Shown here one piece after another: positions 1 to 6,950 of a DNA stretch of 8,414 bases. Position 1 is the stretch's first letter. Every line of letters starts with the position of its first letter. The stretch spans positions 1-8,414 of the forward strand of contig NZ_JARGYT010000052.1 of assembly GCF_034470605.1 (NCBI RefSeq). The letters run 5' to 3'. Made by a program: the position numbers and the translations under genes. Origin of the DNA: Cyrtobacter comes. Its GTDB lineage: Bacteria; Pseudomonadota; Alphaproteobacteria; Rickettsiales; Midichloriaceae. The notes beneath the pieces were generated by a model that was given only the letters and a program-made list of their open reading frames with translations, was not told the origin of the DNA and made no database searches.

Positions 1-108
1 TTCGCTAAACTCAAAGAAAATCGACGCTTAGCATTACGATTTGAGAAATCCGATCTCTCTTTCCTTGCCTTTATAGCTTTAGCATCTATTAAATACAACC
101 TTTGTTAA
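1..108 (+). CDS. IS5-family transposase, C-terminal end (partial at window start)
   Basis: The first 35 codons are open from base 1 and stop at TAA 106-108. The peptide begins FAKLKENRRLALRFEKSD and continues SFLAFIALASI. This pattern (basic R-R-x-A-x-R-F-x-K stretch, then a hydrophobic S-F-L-A-F-I-x-L-A-S-I tail) is characteristic of the extreme C-terminus of IS5-family DDE transposases, where it follows the catalytic glutamate region. The catalytic residues themselves lie outside the window, so activity cannot be judged. The stop falls only a few bases before the 3' end of the neighbouring decayed minus-strand gene (115-1203), so the element's right end probably lies around 110-135. I could not define its inverted repeat without the other end. 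The family call is from motif memory, not a search. Confidence 0.72.
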   Translation, partial: FAKLKENRRLALRFEKSDLSFLAFIALASIKYNLC

Positions 109-114
109 CAGTGC

Positions 115-1203
115 CTACAGAAACACCATATTTCCGGCTAAGATCCCATCACCTTTTTGTATTGTATACATATATCTTAACTCCCCCCTTAGTGTATGTG
201 AGAATCCCCCATCCTGCTTGCCCAGATCTATTTGCGGTATGTACATTAATTTTGCATGACGTTCTAATTCTCCCTTTATCTTGAGCTGATCTAACATATT
301 AGCACCCAGTGACATTGCGGTGTCACGCGCAATATCACTTATAGATTTCGCGCAGGAATCAGATTTAAGACAAGTAGCTACGTCATACTCAAAACGATGT
401 ACATAGGATGAATAGCTAAACCCAAAATCTTCTTGATCACAGCTTTTAAATGCCGTGTATTGCTTGAAGTGATTGTCTGAATGAAATGGCTTCTTATTTT
501 TTAAGTCTTGGAAAACTTCATCAAATTGACCATGCTTATTATTTTCTTGCATCCAAGGTAAACTTACATCACCTTTCATTAACTTATCTATCCAAGTGTG
601 CCTAAATTCCTCATCAAGGCCTGGCAGATTTACAGGGAAACCGAAGGTAATTTTCTGTTTTAATATATTCACTATTCATACTCATCGGGTCCCCATTGAG
701 CTTCATTTTATCAACGGTGATTTGATGTGTAGGGATTATAAAATTGAATCCCAGCTCTTTTTCTATAATATGTTTGGCTATGGTGTTACTATTTTGCGCC
801 AAGCAGTGATGCGCCTGGAAATGCTACTTTATAGTCATATTTAACTATATCCATCCATGATTTAAAACTTCTCACATCTTTCATGCGCTCAGATAACTGA
901 GATTCTGACATCTTTCCTGCATAAGCATGTGGAAAAATTTTTTCATAATTTTCATTAACATAATCAACATGACCTTTTTTATAAGGCTCTATTGTAACCT
1001 CTATGTCTTGAGTAAGTTCCTTAAAATTAGCCTCAGAGCCATCTTTATTTTTAGCAGCAGGCCCACATGCAAATTGGCTCTCCCTCATCCCGATCTTTAA
1101 TAAGTATAAAAGCATGCTGAGGAATATTAGGGTTTTGTTTAAAAGGTGCCAAGCCTCTTGTATAAATATAGACATCAAATTGTTTTTCTGTTGTATTATT
1201 CAT
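115..1203 (-). pseudogene. Frameshifted gene of unknown function with NSNT motif (DUF3750-like?)
   Basis: An ATG at 1203 opens MNNTTEKQFDVYIYTRGLA and runs in frame to an IPQHAFILIKDRDEGE segment. The frame then shifts three times, near 1074-1086, 792-795 and 648-662, always by one base in the same direction. The last segment stops at 115. Joined, the segments give about 360 residues. The second shift lies at an A4 run (minus strand); removing one A restores the reading GANSNTIAKHI. Removing one A from the run at the third shift gives TEITFGFPVNLPG. The G-x-N-S-N-T motif after a Y-x-x-x-F-P-G stretch, with an upstream HAF-I-L-I, recalls DUF3750-type papain-fold proteins. That is a weak, memory-based resemblance. 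The 3' end abuts the IS5 transposase, so the C-terminus may be truncated as well. It lies 37 bp downstream of the 161-residue membrane protein gene, probably as the second gene of one transcript. Confidence 0.7.
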
Positions 1204-1240
1204 AAAAATTTACCTAAACAAACTTATAGAAATTCCATAA

Positions 1241-1726
1241 TCATACAAAATATCTACAATAAAAATTCTTTGCATTTTCCAAAACAGCAACTGCAAAAAT
1301 TCTATCTTGTGCATCAAAAAATAATTCAATAGTGTATGAAGTAAGAGGATTTCCACGAAACCAGTTGTGCATATAATACATATAGCAGCTGCCCTCATAT
1401 ATATCCTCATAGTCCTTGTAGTTTGGTATACTTCTCTCGTAGGCAGATAAGTCGCTGCGTCCATGACCAGTAGGTTCGCTTGACCTGTGCATATCCAAGA
1501 CCCCAACTTTCTCAAGTTCAGGCATCACCTCATTTATATTTTTCCCTATATAACGCCCCTTCAAAAACTCCAAAATTTCCTTTTCTGTCTTAAATGCCTC
1601 AAACCTAAAAGGTTGCGGCTTCACAGCATCGTATAATTCAGGGCCGACGTTTAAAATAAAAAGAAGAGCGATGATTGACCATAAAAGGTACTTAAAGAAG
1701 GATTTATTATCTAAATATTCACTCAT
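1241..1726 (-). CDS. Hypothetical single-pass membrane protein, 161 residues
   Basis: The open frame starts at ATG 1726 (MSEYLDNKSFFKYLL) and stops at TGA 1243-1241. The frame could extend upstream to a TTG at 1750, but the ATG places the lysine-flanked hydrophobic helix (residues about 11-29, LLWSIIALLFILNV) close to the N-terminus, as expected for a signal anchor. I see no strong Shine-Dalgarno for either start. The rest is soluble and probably periplasmic: FLKGRYIGKNINEVMPELEK, a Cys/Tyr-rich GSCYMYYMHNW stretch, then TIELFFDAQDRIFAVAV. The ending (beta-strand, 'FFDAQDRIFAV') and the 'G-x-x-I-N-E-V' turn loosely recall BamE/SmpA-like folds, but I do not recognise the family. It has no frameshift, unlike its downstream neighbour (115-1203), and is divergent from the pilin gene. 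Confidence 0.7.
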   Translation of the reverse strand: MSEYLDNKSFFKYLLWSIIALLFILNVGPELYDAVKPQPFRFEAFKTEKEILEFLKGRYIGKNINEVMPELEKVGVLDMHRSSEPTGHGRSDLSAYERSIPNYKDYEDIYEGSCYMYYMHNWFRGNPLTSYTIELFFDAQDRIFAVAVLENAKNFYCRYFV

Positions 1727-2002
1727 AGTGGCATAAGAGACATAGCTCAAAACTTTATATGATAGAAATATTGCTCATTAAACTTAAATTAATTAGCGGA
1801 TACGTATCTACATAATAAAATATTATTATGCAATCTAAATTATCTAGGTATATAAGCTAGTTAGTTGGTCAAAATTTTCATATATCCTTAACTATTTCAA
1901 AATTTTGGCTAAAGACAACTCTTAGTCACAAACAACTTTTGGTTGAAAAAACAATTTTACACATGCTAATCTATGACTTGCTTGTGTTTTTTATTTTCAG
2001 AT
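1727..2002. other. Divergent intergenic region with palindromes
   Basis: About 275 bases separate the minus-strand membrane protein gene from the + strand pilin gene, so promoters for both should lie here. Visible structures are a perfect 10-bp palindrome GATACGTATC (1799-1808), an 8-bp inverted repeat CATAATAA/TTATTATG with a 4-base loop (1811-1830), and two direct copies of TCAAAATTTT (1869-1878 and 1897-1906). Each of these copies contains the palindrome AAAATTTT, and they are 28 bases apart. These could be operators, but in AT-rich DNA some will arise by chance. I see no RNA gene. Confidence 0.5.
1943..1971 (+). promoter_or_regulatory. Candidate sigma-70-like promoter for the pilin gene
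   Basis: A TTGAAA hexamer at 1943-1948 is followed after 17 bases by CTAATC (1966-1971), or after 16 bases by GCTAAT. A TG dinucleotide at 1964-1965 lies near the -10. A transcript starting about 7 bases later would give a short leader to the ATG at 2003 and would exclude the upstream in-frame ATG at 1973. The -10 match is poor, so this is tentative. Confidence 0.28.
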
Positions 2003-2368
2003 ATGCCTTCGAATCGAATCTCAGTTGATGATTACATACAATTGATGACATTTTTCATTTCGACTATTGTAATAATGTTCTTCATATCACACCCAGCTTT
2101 TGCAGCAGATATGGATCTAAAGAATGATGGTGTAAGTAAAACTCTATGCTATGCTAAAAAGTATCTTACTTCTGGCCCAGTAAGAATCATAATAAGTATT
2201 ATCATAATATTTATCGCATTTTTGGCTTTTGTAGGTAAGGTTACCATTACCACATTTTTAACATGCTCAGCCGGTACCGCCTCAGCCTTCTCTTCAGATA
2301 CTATAATAGGATACTTTATTGATGGTGGTAAAGCGACATTTAATTTATGTGATACTATAACAGCATAA
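2003..2368 (+). CDS. VirB2/TrbC-like pilin subunit, 121 residues
   Basis: From ATG 2003 the protein starts MPSNRISVDDYIQL. A hydrophobic signal segment (residues about 15-34, ending PAFA) follows, with a likely signal peptidase cleavage before AD. The mature part has a short polar region with a cysteine (SKTLCYAKK), a first membrane helix (about 61-78, rich in Ile), a G-K turn (VGKV, 78-80), a second Ala/Thr/Phe-rich helix (about 81-98), and a C-terminal tail with another cysteine. The order signal peptide, helix, GK loop, helix is the plan of VirB2/TrbC type IV secretion pilins, and the LC...G...helix...GKV layout resembles rickettsial VirB2. An in-frame ATG at 1973 would add ten residues but overlaps the best promoter candidate. 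No other T4SS gene is in the window, so this is an orphan copy or the edge of a scattered system. Confidence 0.6.
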   Translation: MPSNRISVDDYIQLMTFFISTIVIMFFISHPAFAADMDLKNDGVSKTLCYAKKYLTSGPVRIIISIIIIFIAFLAFVGKVTITTFLTCSAGTASAFSSDTIIGYFIDGGKATFNLCDTITA

Positions 2369-2845
2369 GCTAATTATGCTGCTTATCTAATTTTAAATGT
2401 GCTTGTTGATTATTAATTATCAGTTAGTGTTTTTGAATAGATATCAATATGATAGAGCTGTAATCGCGCTATATCGCAGATTTGCTAAAGTATATGAATT
2501 TTTGCTAAAAAGATTATGTAACATACTCATTAAAGAAACATATACATTCAAGCATTTTGAAAATTAGCTATAAAAAAGACTTTCAATATAAGAAAGTAGC
2601 TTAGAGGCTTTTAATATAAACAATGGCATATTTTTTCAATATTAATTATGGGATTTATAAAATTATATAGCTTAAGTGGCAAAGCTTAAGATATTCCCTA
2701 AGAAATGTTTGCCTCTTTTTGTACTTAACATAACTTTGTAAGCCTTTAGCTCTTTCGCGTATCTGCTGTTTTTATAAACTAATTTGTTTTGCAATCCTGT
2801 ATAGTATGCTACTATTACCCACTGAGTTATTTGAAGAGTTTTCTG
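2369..2845. other. Long non-coding stretch with degenerate inverted repeats
   Basis: No frame of convincing length exists here on either strand; the longest that begins with ATG is about 21 codons. Small palindromic structures are visible: AGCATAA/TTATGCT overlapping the pilin stop (2362-2380), ACTTTC/GAAAGT (2579-2597), and CTTAAG/CTTAAG with a one-mismatch ATA/TAT extension (2671-2690). A block at about 2452-2490 (GAGCTGTAATCGCG, then CTATATCGC) resembles the reverse complement of the repeat region at 6820-6950. The promoter of ispB should lie near the right end, but I see no convincing -35/-10 pair. Confidence 0.5.
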
Positions 2846-3835
2846 TTGTTGGGTAGTTTTGAGAAATTGGTACTTAACCCTCCAGGTGAAGTAGTATCTG
2901 ATCTGTTAGAGGCTAGAGAACTTTTATATTCTATAGTCCCTGATGCTGGTGATTCGCTATTAAATGAAGTAGCTGTTCATATAAGTAAGGCTTGTGGAAA
3001 AGGGATAAGACCAATGCTAAGTATAGCATGCTCAAGAATTTTGTTTGATCATTATGTGCATGAATCAATTCTTCTTGCCGCAGCTGTAGAATTAATACAT
3101 ATTGCAACTCTTTTACACGATGATGTTATAGATTCCGCCTCAGAACGAAGGGGTATAAGGACCGTCAATAGTCTATGGGGTAATAAAATTAGTATCCTCT
3201 TAGGAGATTATATATTTAGCAATGCATTTAAGCTAATGGTAAAAACCGGTAATCTGAATATCCTTAAACTACTTTCTGATACATCTGAGAAACTATCTAA
3301 GTCTGAGATTGATCAAATTGAATATAATAATAAAGGTGTTATAAACGAGGAGGCATATTTTAACGTAATAAATGGCAAAACAGCCTCTTTATTTTCTGCG
3401 GCCTGCCATGCCCCATCTCTACTTAAAGATAGTAGTATGTTATCTAATTCATTGGCACTGTATGGAGAATGCTTTGGTATAATATATCAAGTAACAGATG
3501 ATCTTCTAGATTATCTTGGTTATGATACTGGAAAAAAACAAGGAGCTGATTTTTCCGAAGGGAAGCTTACGCTTCCTTTAATTAGGTTGATACATTGCGC
3601 AGATAAAAGAGAGGCTAAGCTTATAACTGAGAATATTGGTGAAAAAAATAGCGATAGCTCATTTTTTGAGTGGCTACGCAATTTATTCATAAAATATGAG
3701 ATTCAAAAGCAAATATCTAAGGATATTGAAAAATATCTAGATATTGCTATAGATGCTGTAACAACATTTGGTAAGTCGGATTACAGGGATTTTTTAGTAG
3801 ACCTCGTACGTCTCCTTTATAAAAGGGAAACTTAA
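2846..3835 (+). CDS. ispB: Polyprenyl (octaprenyl-type) diphosphate synthase
   Basis: This trans-prenyltransferase elongates farnesyl diphosphate with isopentenyl diphosphate to make the quinone side chain. From the chosen start it is 329 residues, close to the usual 320-330. The motifs are in order: GKGIRP (51-56), the first Asp-rich motif LLHDDVID with DDVID at 92-96, then RRG at 101-103, GKTA with Lys 178, and the second Asp-rich motif QVTDDLLD with DDLLD at 218-222, followed by GADFSEGKLTLPL. All catalytic residues are present. No ATG precedes the conserved N-terminal part. I chose TTG 2846 because GAAGAG (2833-2838) sits 7 bases upstream and the product then begins LLGSFEKLVLN, as in IspB. 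The frame extends to TTG 2789, but that would add a hydrophobic leader atypical of the family. Chain length cannot be read with certainty, so solanesyl or decaprenyl synthase is possible. Confidence 0.93.
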   Translation: MLGSFEKLVLNPPGEVVSDLLEARELLYSIVPDAGDSLLNEVAVHISKACGKGIRPMLSIACSRILFDHYVHESILLAAAVELIHIATLLHDDVIDSASERRGIRTVNSLWGNKISILLGDYIFSNAFKLMVKTGNLNILKLLSDTSEKLSKSEIDQIEYNNKGVINEEAYFNVINGKTASLFSAACHAPSLLKDSSMLSNSLALYGECFGIIYQVTDDLLDYLGYDTGKKQGADFSEGKLTLPLIRLIHCADKREAKLITENIGEKNSDSSFFEWLRNLFIKYEIQKQISKDIEKYLDIAIDAVTTFGKSDYRDFLVDLVRLLYKRET

Positions 3836-3899
3836 TTTATATAGCAACTAGTTTAAAATAATATTTAAAACCATATTCTAAGTATTTTAACTATCTTAT

Positions 3900-3928
3900 T
3901 TGCAAGATCTCTGATTTTAGATTACAAC
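3900..3928 (+). promoter_or_regulatory. Candidate promoter for mreB-rnj
   Basis: TTGCAA at 3900-3905 and TACAAC at 3923-3928 are separated by 17 bases. Each matches the sigma-70 consensus at four of six positions. A start near 3935 would leave a leader of about 30 bases before the mreB ATG at 3965. Just upstream is a nearly perfect AT-rich inverted repeat, GTTTAAAATA-a-TATTTAAAAC (3851-3871), with one mismatch and no U-tract after it. It could help end the ispB transcript. Confidence 0.3.
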
Positions 3929-3964
3929 TCTTGAAACTTGCAGATTCTATTAGTAGACCGATTA

Positions 3965-5005
3965 ATGTTCTCATCTATATTTGGCTTCTTTTCTTCTAAC
4001 ATGGCAATAGACCTTGGTACAGCGAATACGCTTGTATATGTTCCTGGCAAGGGTATAGTGCTGAAAGAACCGTCTGTTATAGCATTATTAAATCATAAAG
4101 GTAGCATGATTCCTTATGCGTTTGGTCATGAAGCAAAGATGATGTTAGGTAGAACTCCATCAGAAATTAGTGCAATCAGGCCACTCAAAGATGGAGTTAT
4201 CGCAGATTTCAAGGCTGCAGAAGAAATGATAAAGCATTTTATATCATCTGTTCATCAAAGAAGGAGTTTTTTTGCAAGACCTACTATTATAGTTTGTGTT
4301 CCATATGGAGCTACGGCAGTTGAGAAAAGGGCAATATTTGATTCTGTTGAAAGCGCAGGAGCAAGAGAGGTTTATCTTATTGAGGAACCTATGGCGGCCG
4401 CTGTTGGGGCGGGGCTACCGATTACGGAACCATACGGCTCTATGATTGTTGATATAGGCGGTGGCACCACAGAAGTTGGGATAATATCGCTCGGTGGGAT
4501 TGTTATAGCAAAATCAGTTAGAGTTGGTGGTGATATCATGGATGAAGCCATCATATCTTATACAAGAAGGTACCATAACCTACTTATTGGGGAATCAACA
4601 GCTGAGCACATAAAAAAAGAGATTGGTGCCGCATTTTCACCTGTTGAAGAGCCAAAGAGTCTGACAGTAAGGGGTAGGGATCTTGTAAATGGAGTGCCAA
4701 AAGAGATAGTTTTGACATCGAATAACATAGCAGAAAGTATAAGTGAGGCTATAAGCCAGATCGTTCATACAGTGAAAGATTTATTGGAAACAGCGCCACC
4801 TGAGCTATCATCTGATATAGTGGAAAGGGGAATAGTTCTTACTGGCGGAGGTGCTTTGATACATGGAATAGATAAAGTATTGCAGGAAGCAACTGGAATT
4901 AATGCGTATATATCCAAAGACCCATTAAGTTGCGTTGCTATTGGTGCTGGCAAGGTTCTTGAGAATTTTTCTGCACTTGGACATGTGGTTTTAAAAAGGG
5001 ATTAA
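3965..5005 (+). CDS. mreB: Rod shape-determining actin homologue MreB
   Basis: MreB polymerises into membrane-associated filaments that guide peptidoglycan synthesis along the cell side wall. The product is 346 residues, the standard length. It opens MFSSIFGFFSSNMAIDLGTANT, and DLGTANT (16-22) is phosphate-binding loop 1. VDIGGGTTEVGIISLGG (162-178) is phosphate loop 2, LIEEPMAAAVGAG (from about 138) is the connecting motif, and TGGGA (303-307) is the adenosine-binding motif. The frame extends nine codons upstream to an in-frame start at 3938, but ATG 3965 matches the conserved N-terminus exactly, with the amphipathic FSSIFGFFS segment that attaches MreB to the membrane. Only a weak Shine-Dalgarno (TAGA) is visible. 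It is followed after 10 bp by the RNase J gene rather than by mreC, which is the usual partner. An intact mreB suggests that the organism keeps a cell-wall elongation system. Confidence 0.97.
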   Translation: MFSSIFGFFSSNMAIDLGTANTLVYVPGKGIVLKEPSVIALLNHKGSMIPYAFGHEAKMMLGRTPSEISAIRPLKDGVIADFKAAEEMIKHFISSVHQRRSFFARPTIIVCVPYGATAVEKRAIFDSVESAGAREVYLIEEPMAAAVGAGLPITEPYGSMIVDIGGGTTEVGIISLGGIVIAKSVRVGGDIMDEAIISYTRRYHNLLIGESTAEHIKKEIGAAFSPVEEPKSLTVRGRDLVNGVPKEIVLTSNNIAESISEAISQIVHTVKDLLETAPPELSSDIVERGIVLTGGGALIHGIDKVLQEATGINAYISKDPLSCVAIGAGKVLENFSALGHVVLKRD

Positions 5006-5015
5006 TTTATTAATT

Positions 5016-6671
5016 ATGAATTTAAAAAAATATAAAAATGCCGTTTTATTTATACCTCTAGGTGGGGCTGGTGAAATAGGCATGAACCTAAATGTATATA
5101 TATGTAATGAAAGAATACTTATAGTGGATATAGGTATAGGCTTTGCAGATGAACGCTTTCCAGGAATTGATATCATTATCCCTGATATATCATTTTTAAG
5201 GGAATATAGAGAAAATATAGATGGCGTGGTTCTAACTCATGCTCATGAAGACCATATAGGTGGGTGTCCTTATATCCTTGATGAGCTCTGTGCTCCTGTA
5301 TATACAACAAAATTTACAGCCGCCGTATTGCGCGCCAAGCTTCGCGAACATGGTATGGATAAAGAAATCTCTATAAACGAAGTTGAGAAAAATTCTTCAT
5401 TTATGATAGGTGAAGAATTTGAAATTGAGATGGTACATATAACGCATTCTGTACCTGAAAATAATGGCGTATTGATAAAAACAAGAGCTGGAAACATATT
5501 CCATACCGGTGATTGGAAATTTGATGAAATGCCTGCTTTTGGAAGCGCATCCAATTATGATAGGCTGATTTCTATCGGAAAAGATGGAGTTTTAGCCATG
5601 GTCTGTGATTCAACAAATATTTTTGAAGAAGATGAGGTAAGGTCAGAAAGTTTACTTAGAGATTCGTTAATAAATATAATATCATCTATAAATGAAGGAT
5701 TGATTGCTGTCACAACTTTTGCATCTAATATCGCAAGATTAATTTCAATATATGAGGCAGCTAAAAAAGCAAATAGACAAGTTGTATTAATTGGTAGGGC
5801 GTTATGGCGTATGTACAATGCAGCAAAAGAGGTGGGGTTTTTAGATGAAAGTTCCAAGTTTCTTGATATAGAAGAAGCCGGCGATTTTCAAAAGCAGAAT
5901 CTGCTTATAGTATGCACGGGGTGCCAGGGTGAGCCATTAGCAGCAACAAATAAATTGGCAAATGATGAATTTAAGAATATATCACTCACCTCTGGTGATA
6001 CGGCCATCTTCTCTTCTAAGATTATACCTGGTAATGAAAAAAGGATCTTTGCACTCTTTAACAAATTTTGTGATAAAGGGGTTAAGGTTATTACTGAAAA
6101 AAATAATTTTGTTCATCTATCCGGCCACCCCTCTAAAAGAGAGGTTAAAGAAATGTATGGTATGATAAAACCTAAGATAGCAATACCTGTACATGGAGAA
6201 GCTATTCACATTGCAGAGCATGCCAATATTGCAGAAAAATTGGGATGCGAGTATTCGTTTAAAGTAAAAAATGGTGATGTGGTATTATTAAATGAGGAAC
6301 CATATAAATTAGGGCGTGTTCAGTCCGGGTATTCATTAATTGATGGTAACTCAATACTGGGTGAAAACAGTGCCGTGATAAAAGAAAGAAAAAAGATGAT
6401 GTTCTCCGGTGTAATATTTGTTTCTCTTTTTATAATCAAGGGAAGTGCAGTTTACACTATAGATGCCCCAGGCCTTTTTGATGAAGAAGTCAATAAAGAT
6501 GTATTAAAGATGGTTAAGAACAGGGTCAATCAAATAATTTTGGAAGCCGGTTCCTCTTTGAAGAATAAGGTAAAAAGTGTAGAGCGCTCTATAATCTCAT
6601 CTTTAAAAAAATTAGTAAAGAATGAATTGGGGAAACAACCACTTATTATCTGCTCATCCAAGATGATGTAA
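5016..6671 (+). CDS. rnj: Ribonuclease J (beta-CASP metallo-beta-lactamase RNase)
   Basis: RNase J is a zinc-dependent endo- and 5'-3' exoribonuclease that takes part in mRNA decay and rRNA maturation. The product is 551 residues, typical of the family. The metallo-beta-lactamase core shows THAHEDHIGG (metal ligands H75, H77, D79, H80), H144 in HITHSVPENNG, and D166 in FHTGDWKFD. The beta-CASP insertion follows, with CTGCQGEP (300-307), then VHLSGHPSKRE (H367, H371) and IPVHGE (H393), the C-terminal RNase J metal/phosphate motifs. A C-terminal extension of about 150 residues completes the enzyme. All key residues are intact. ATG 5016 lies 10 bases after the mreB stop. The best Shine-Dalgarno, AAGGG near 4996-5000, is rather far away, so translation may be coupled to mreB. 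Alphaproteobacteria are known to carry RNase J beside RNase E. Confidence 0.95.
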   Translation: MNLKKYKNAVLFIPLGGAGEIGMNLNVYICNERILIVDIGIGFADERFPGIDIIIPDISFLREYRENIDGVVLTHAHEDHIGGCPYILDELCAPVYTTKFTAAVLRAKLREHGMDKEISINEVEKNSSFMIGEEFEIEMVHITHSVPENNGVLIKTRAGNIFHTGDWKFDEMPAFGSASNYDRLISIGKDGVLAMVCDSTNIFEEDEVRSESLLRDSLINIISSINEGLIAVTTFASNIARLISIYEAAKKANRQVVLIGRALWRMYNAAKEVGFLDESSKFLDIEEAGDFQKQNLLIVCTGCQGEPLAATNKLANDEFKNISLTSGDTAIFSSKIIPGNEKRIFALFNKFCDKGVKVITEKNNFVHLSGHPSKREVKEMYGMIKPKIAIPVHGEAIHIAEHANIAEKLGCEYSFKVKNGDVVLLNEEPYKLGRVQSGYSLIDGNSILGENSAVIKERKKMMFSGVIFVSLFIIKGSAVYTIDAPGLFDEEVNKDVLKMVKNRVNQIILEAGSSLKNKVKSVERSIISSLKKLVKNELGKQPLIICSSKMM

Positions 6672-6812
6672 GTGTATTGATATGTAATTCCTGCAGTAAC
6701 CATTTATAGCCATGCTTTTTGATATGTTAATTAGTGGATGCTCTGCTGCAGGCCGTTGTTTCATGGCTAGCATTTGATCTTCCACATCTTTGATATAGTT
6801 ATTTGAGTTGAA
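6654..6812 (-). pseudogene. Possible gene relic (open frame of 52 codons)
   Basis: The minus frame is open from a TAA at 6815-6813 to a TGA at 6656-6654. It reads YIKDVEDQMLAMKQRPAAEH, followed by PLINISKSMAINGY. The amphipathic opening and balanced composition look more protein-like than chance AT-rich translation. The end overlaps the RNase J 3' end by 18 bases, and the only ATG starts (6773, 6764) have no ribosome binding site. I do not recognise the family. It could equally be a chance open frame. Confidence 0.22.
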
Positions 6813-6950
6813 TTAGCATAGCTAAAGCGATATAAAATGATTACATAAACAGTAATTTTGCTATACTTAACTCAATGATAACTAAAGTATTTTCAAAGTT
6901 AGCTATATCACTCTTTTATGGCGATTTAGCTATATGCCGATTATAGCTCA
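6672..6950. other. Intergenic region with imperfect inverted repeat and possible gene relic
   Basis: Between the RNase J stop and the 3' end of the decayed deaminase gene no intact gene is seen. The right half holds an imperfect inverted repeat: AGCTAAAGCGATATAAAAT (6820-6838) pairs with CTTTTATGGCGATTTAGCT (6913-6931) at 15 of 19 positions. Two direct copies of TTAGCTATAT lie at 6899-6908 and 6926-6935. The left half contains a minus-strand open frame with protein-like composition (6654-6812, entered separately). No clear intrinsic terminator with a T-run was found for either converging gene. Confidence 0.5.

Noticed and set aside
102..284. Plus-strand open frame of 60 codons after the IS5 stop
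   Set aside because: It starts at TTG inside the transposase end and runs antisense to the decayed gene, with Pro/Tyr/Leu-rich composition typical of an antisense shadow.
1210..1515. Minus-strand open frame of 101 codons
   Set aside because: It lies wholly over the 161-residue membrane protein gene and its 3' spacer in another frame, starts mid-gene, and its content (poly-Ile/Cys runs) looks like a shifted translation.
2362..2380. AGCATAA/TTATGCT hairpin at the pilin stop as a terminator
   Set aside because: The 7-bp AT-rich stem overlaps the stop codon and no T-run follows, so an intrinsic terminator is not supported.
5270..5857. Two antisense open frames of 94-100 codons within the RNase J gene
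   Set aside because: Both are fully antisense to a confidently assigned gene and show Ser/Ile-rich antisense composition without motifs.
6707..6769. TAGCCATG/CATGGCTA 8-bp inverted repeat
   Set aside because: The arms are 47 bases apart with no T-run or extended stem. Chance is a sufficient explanation.
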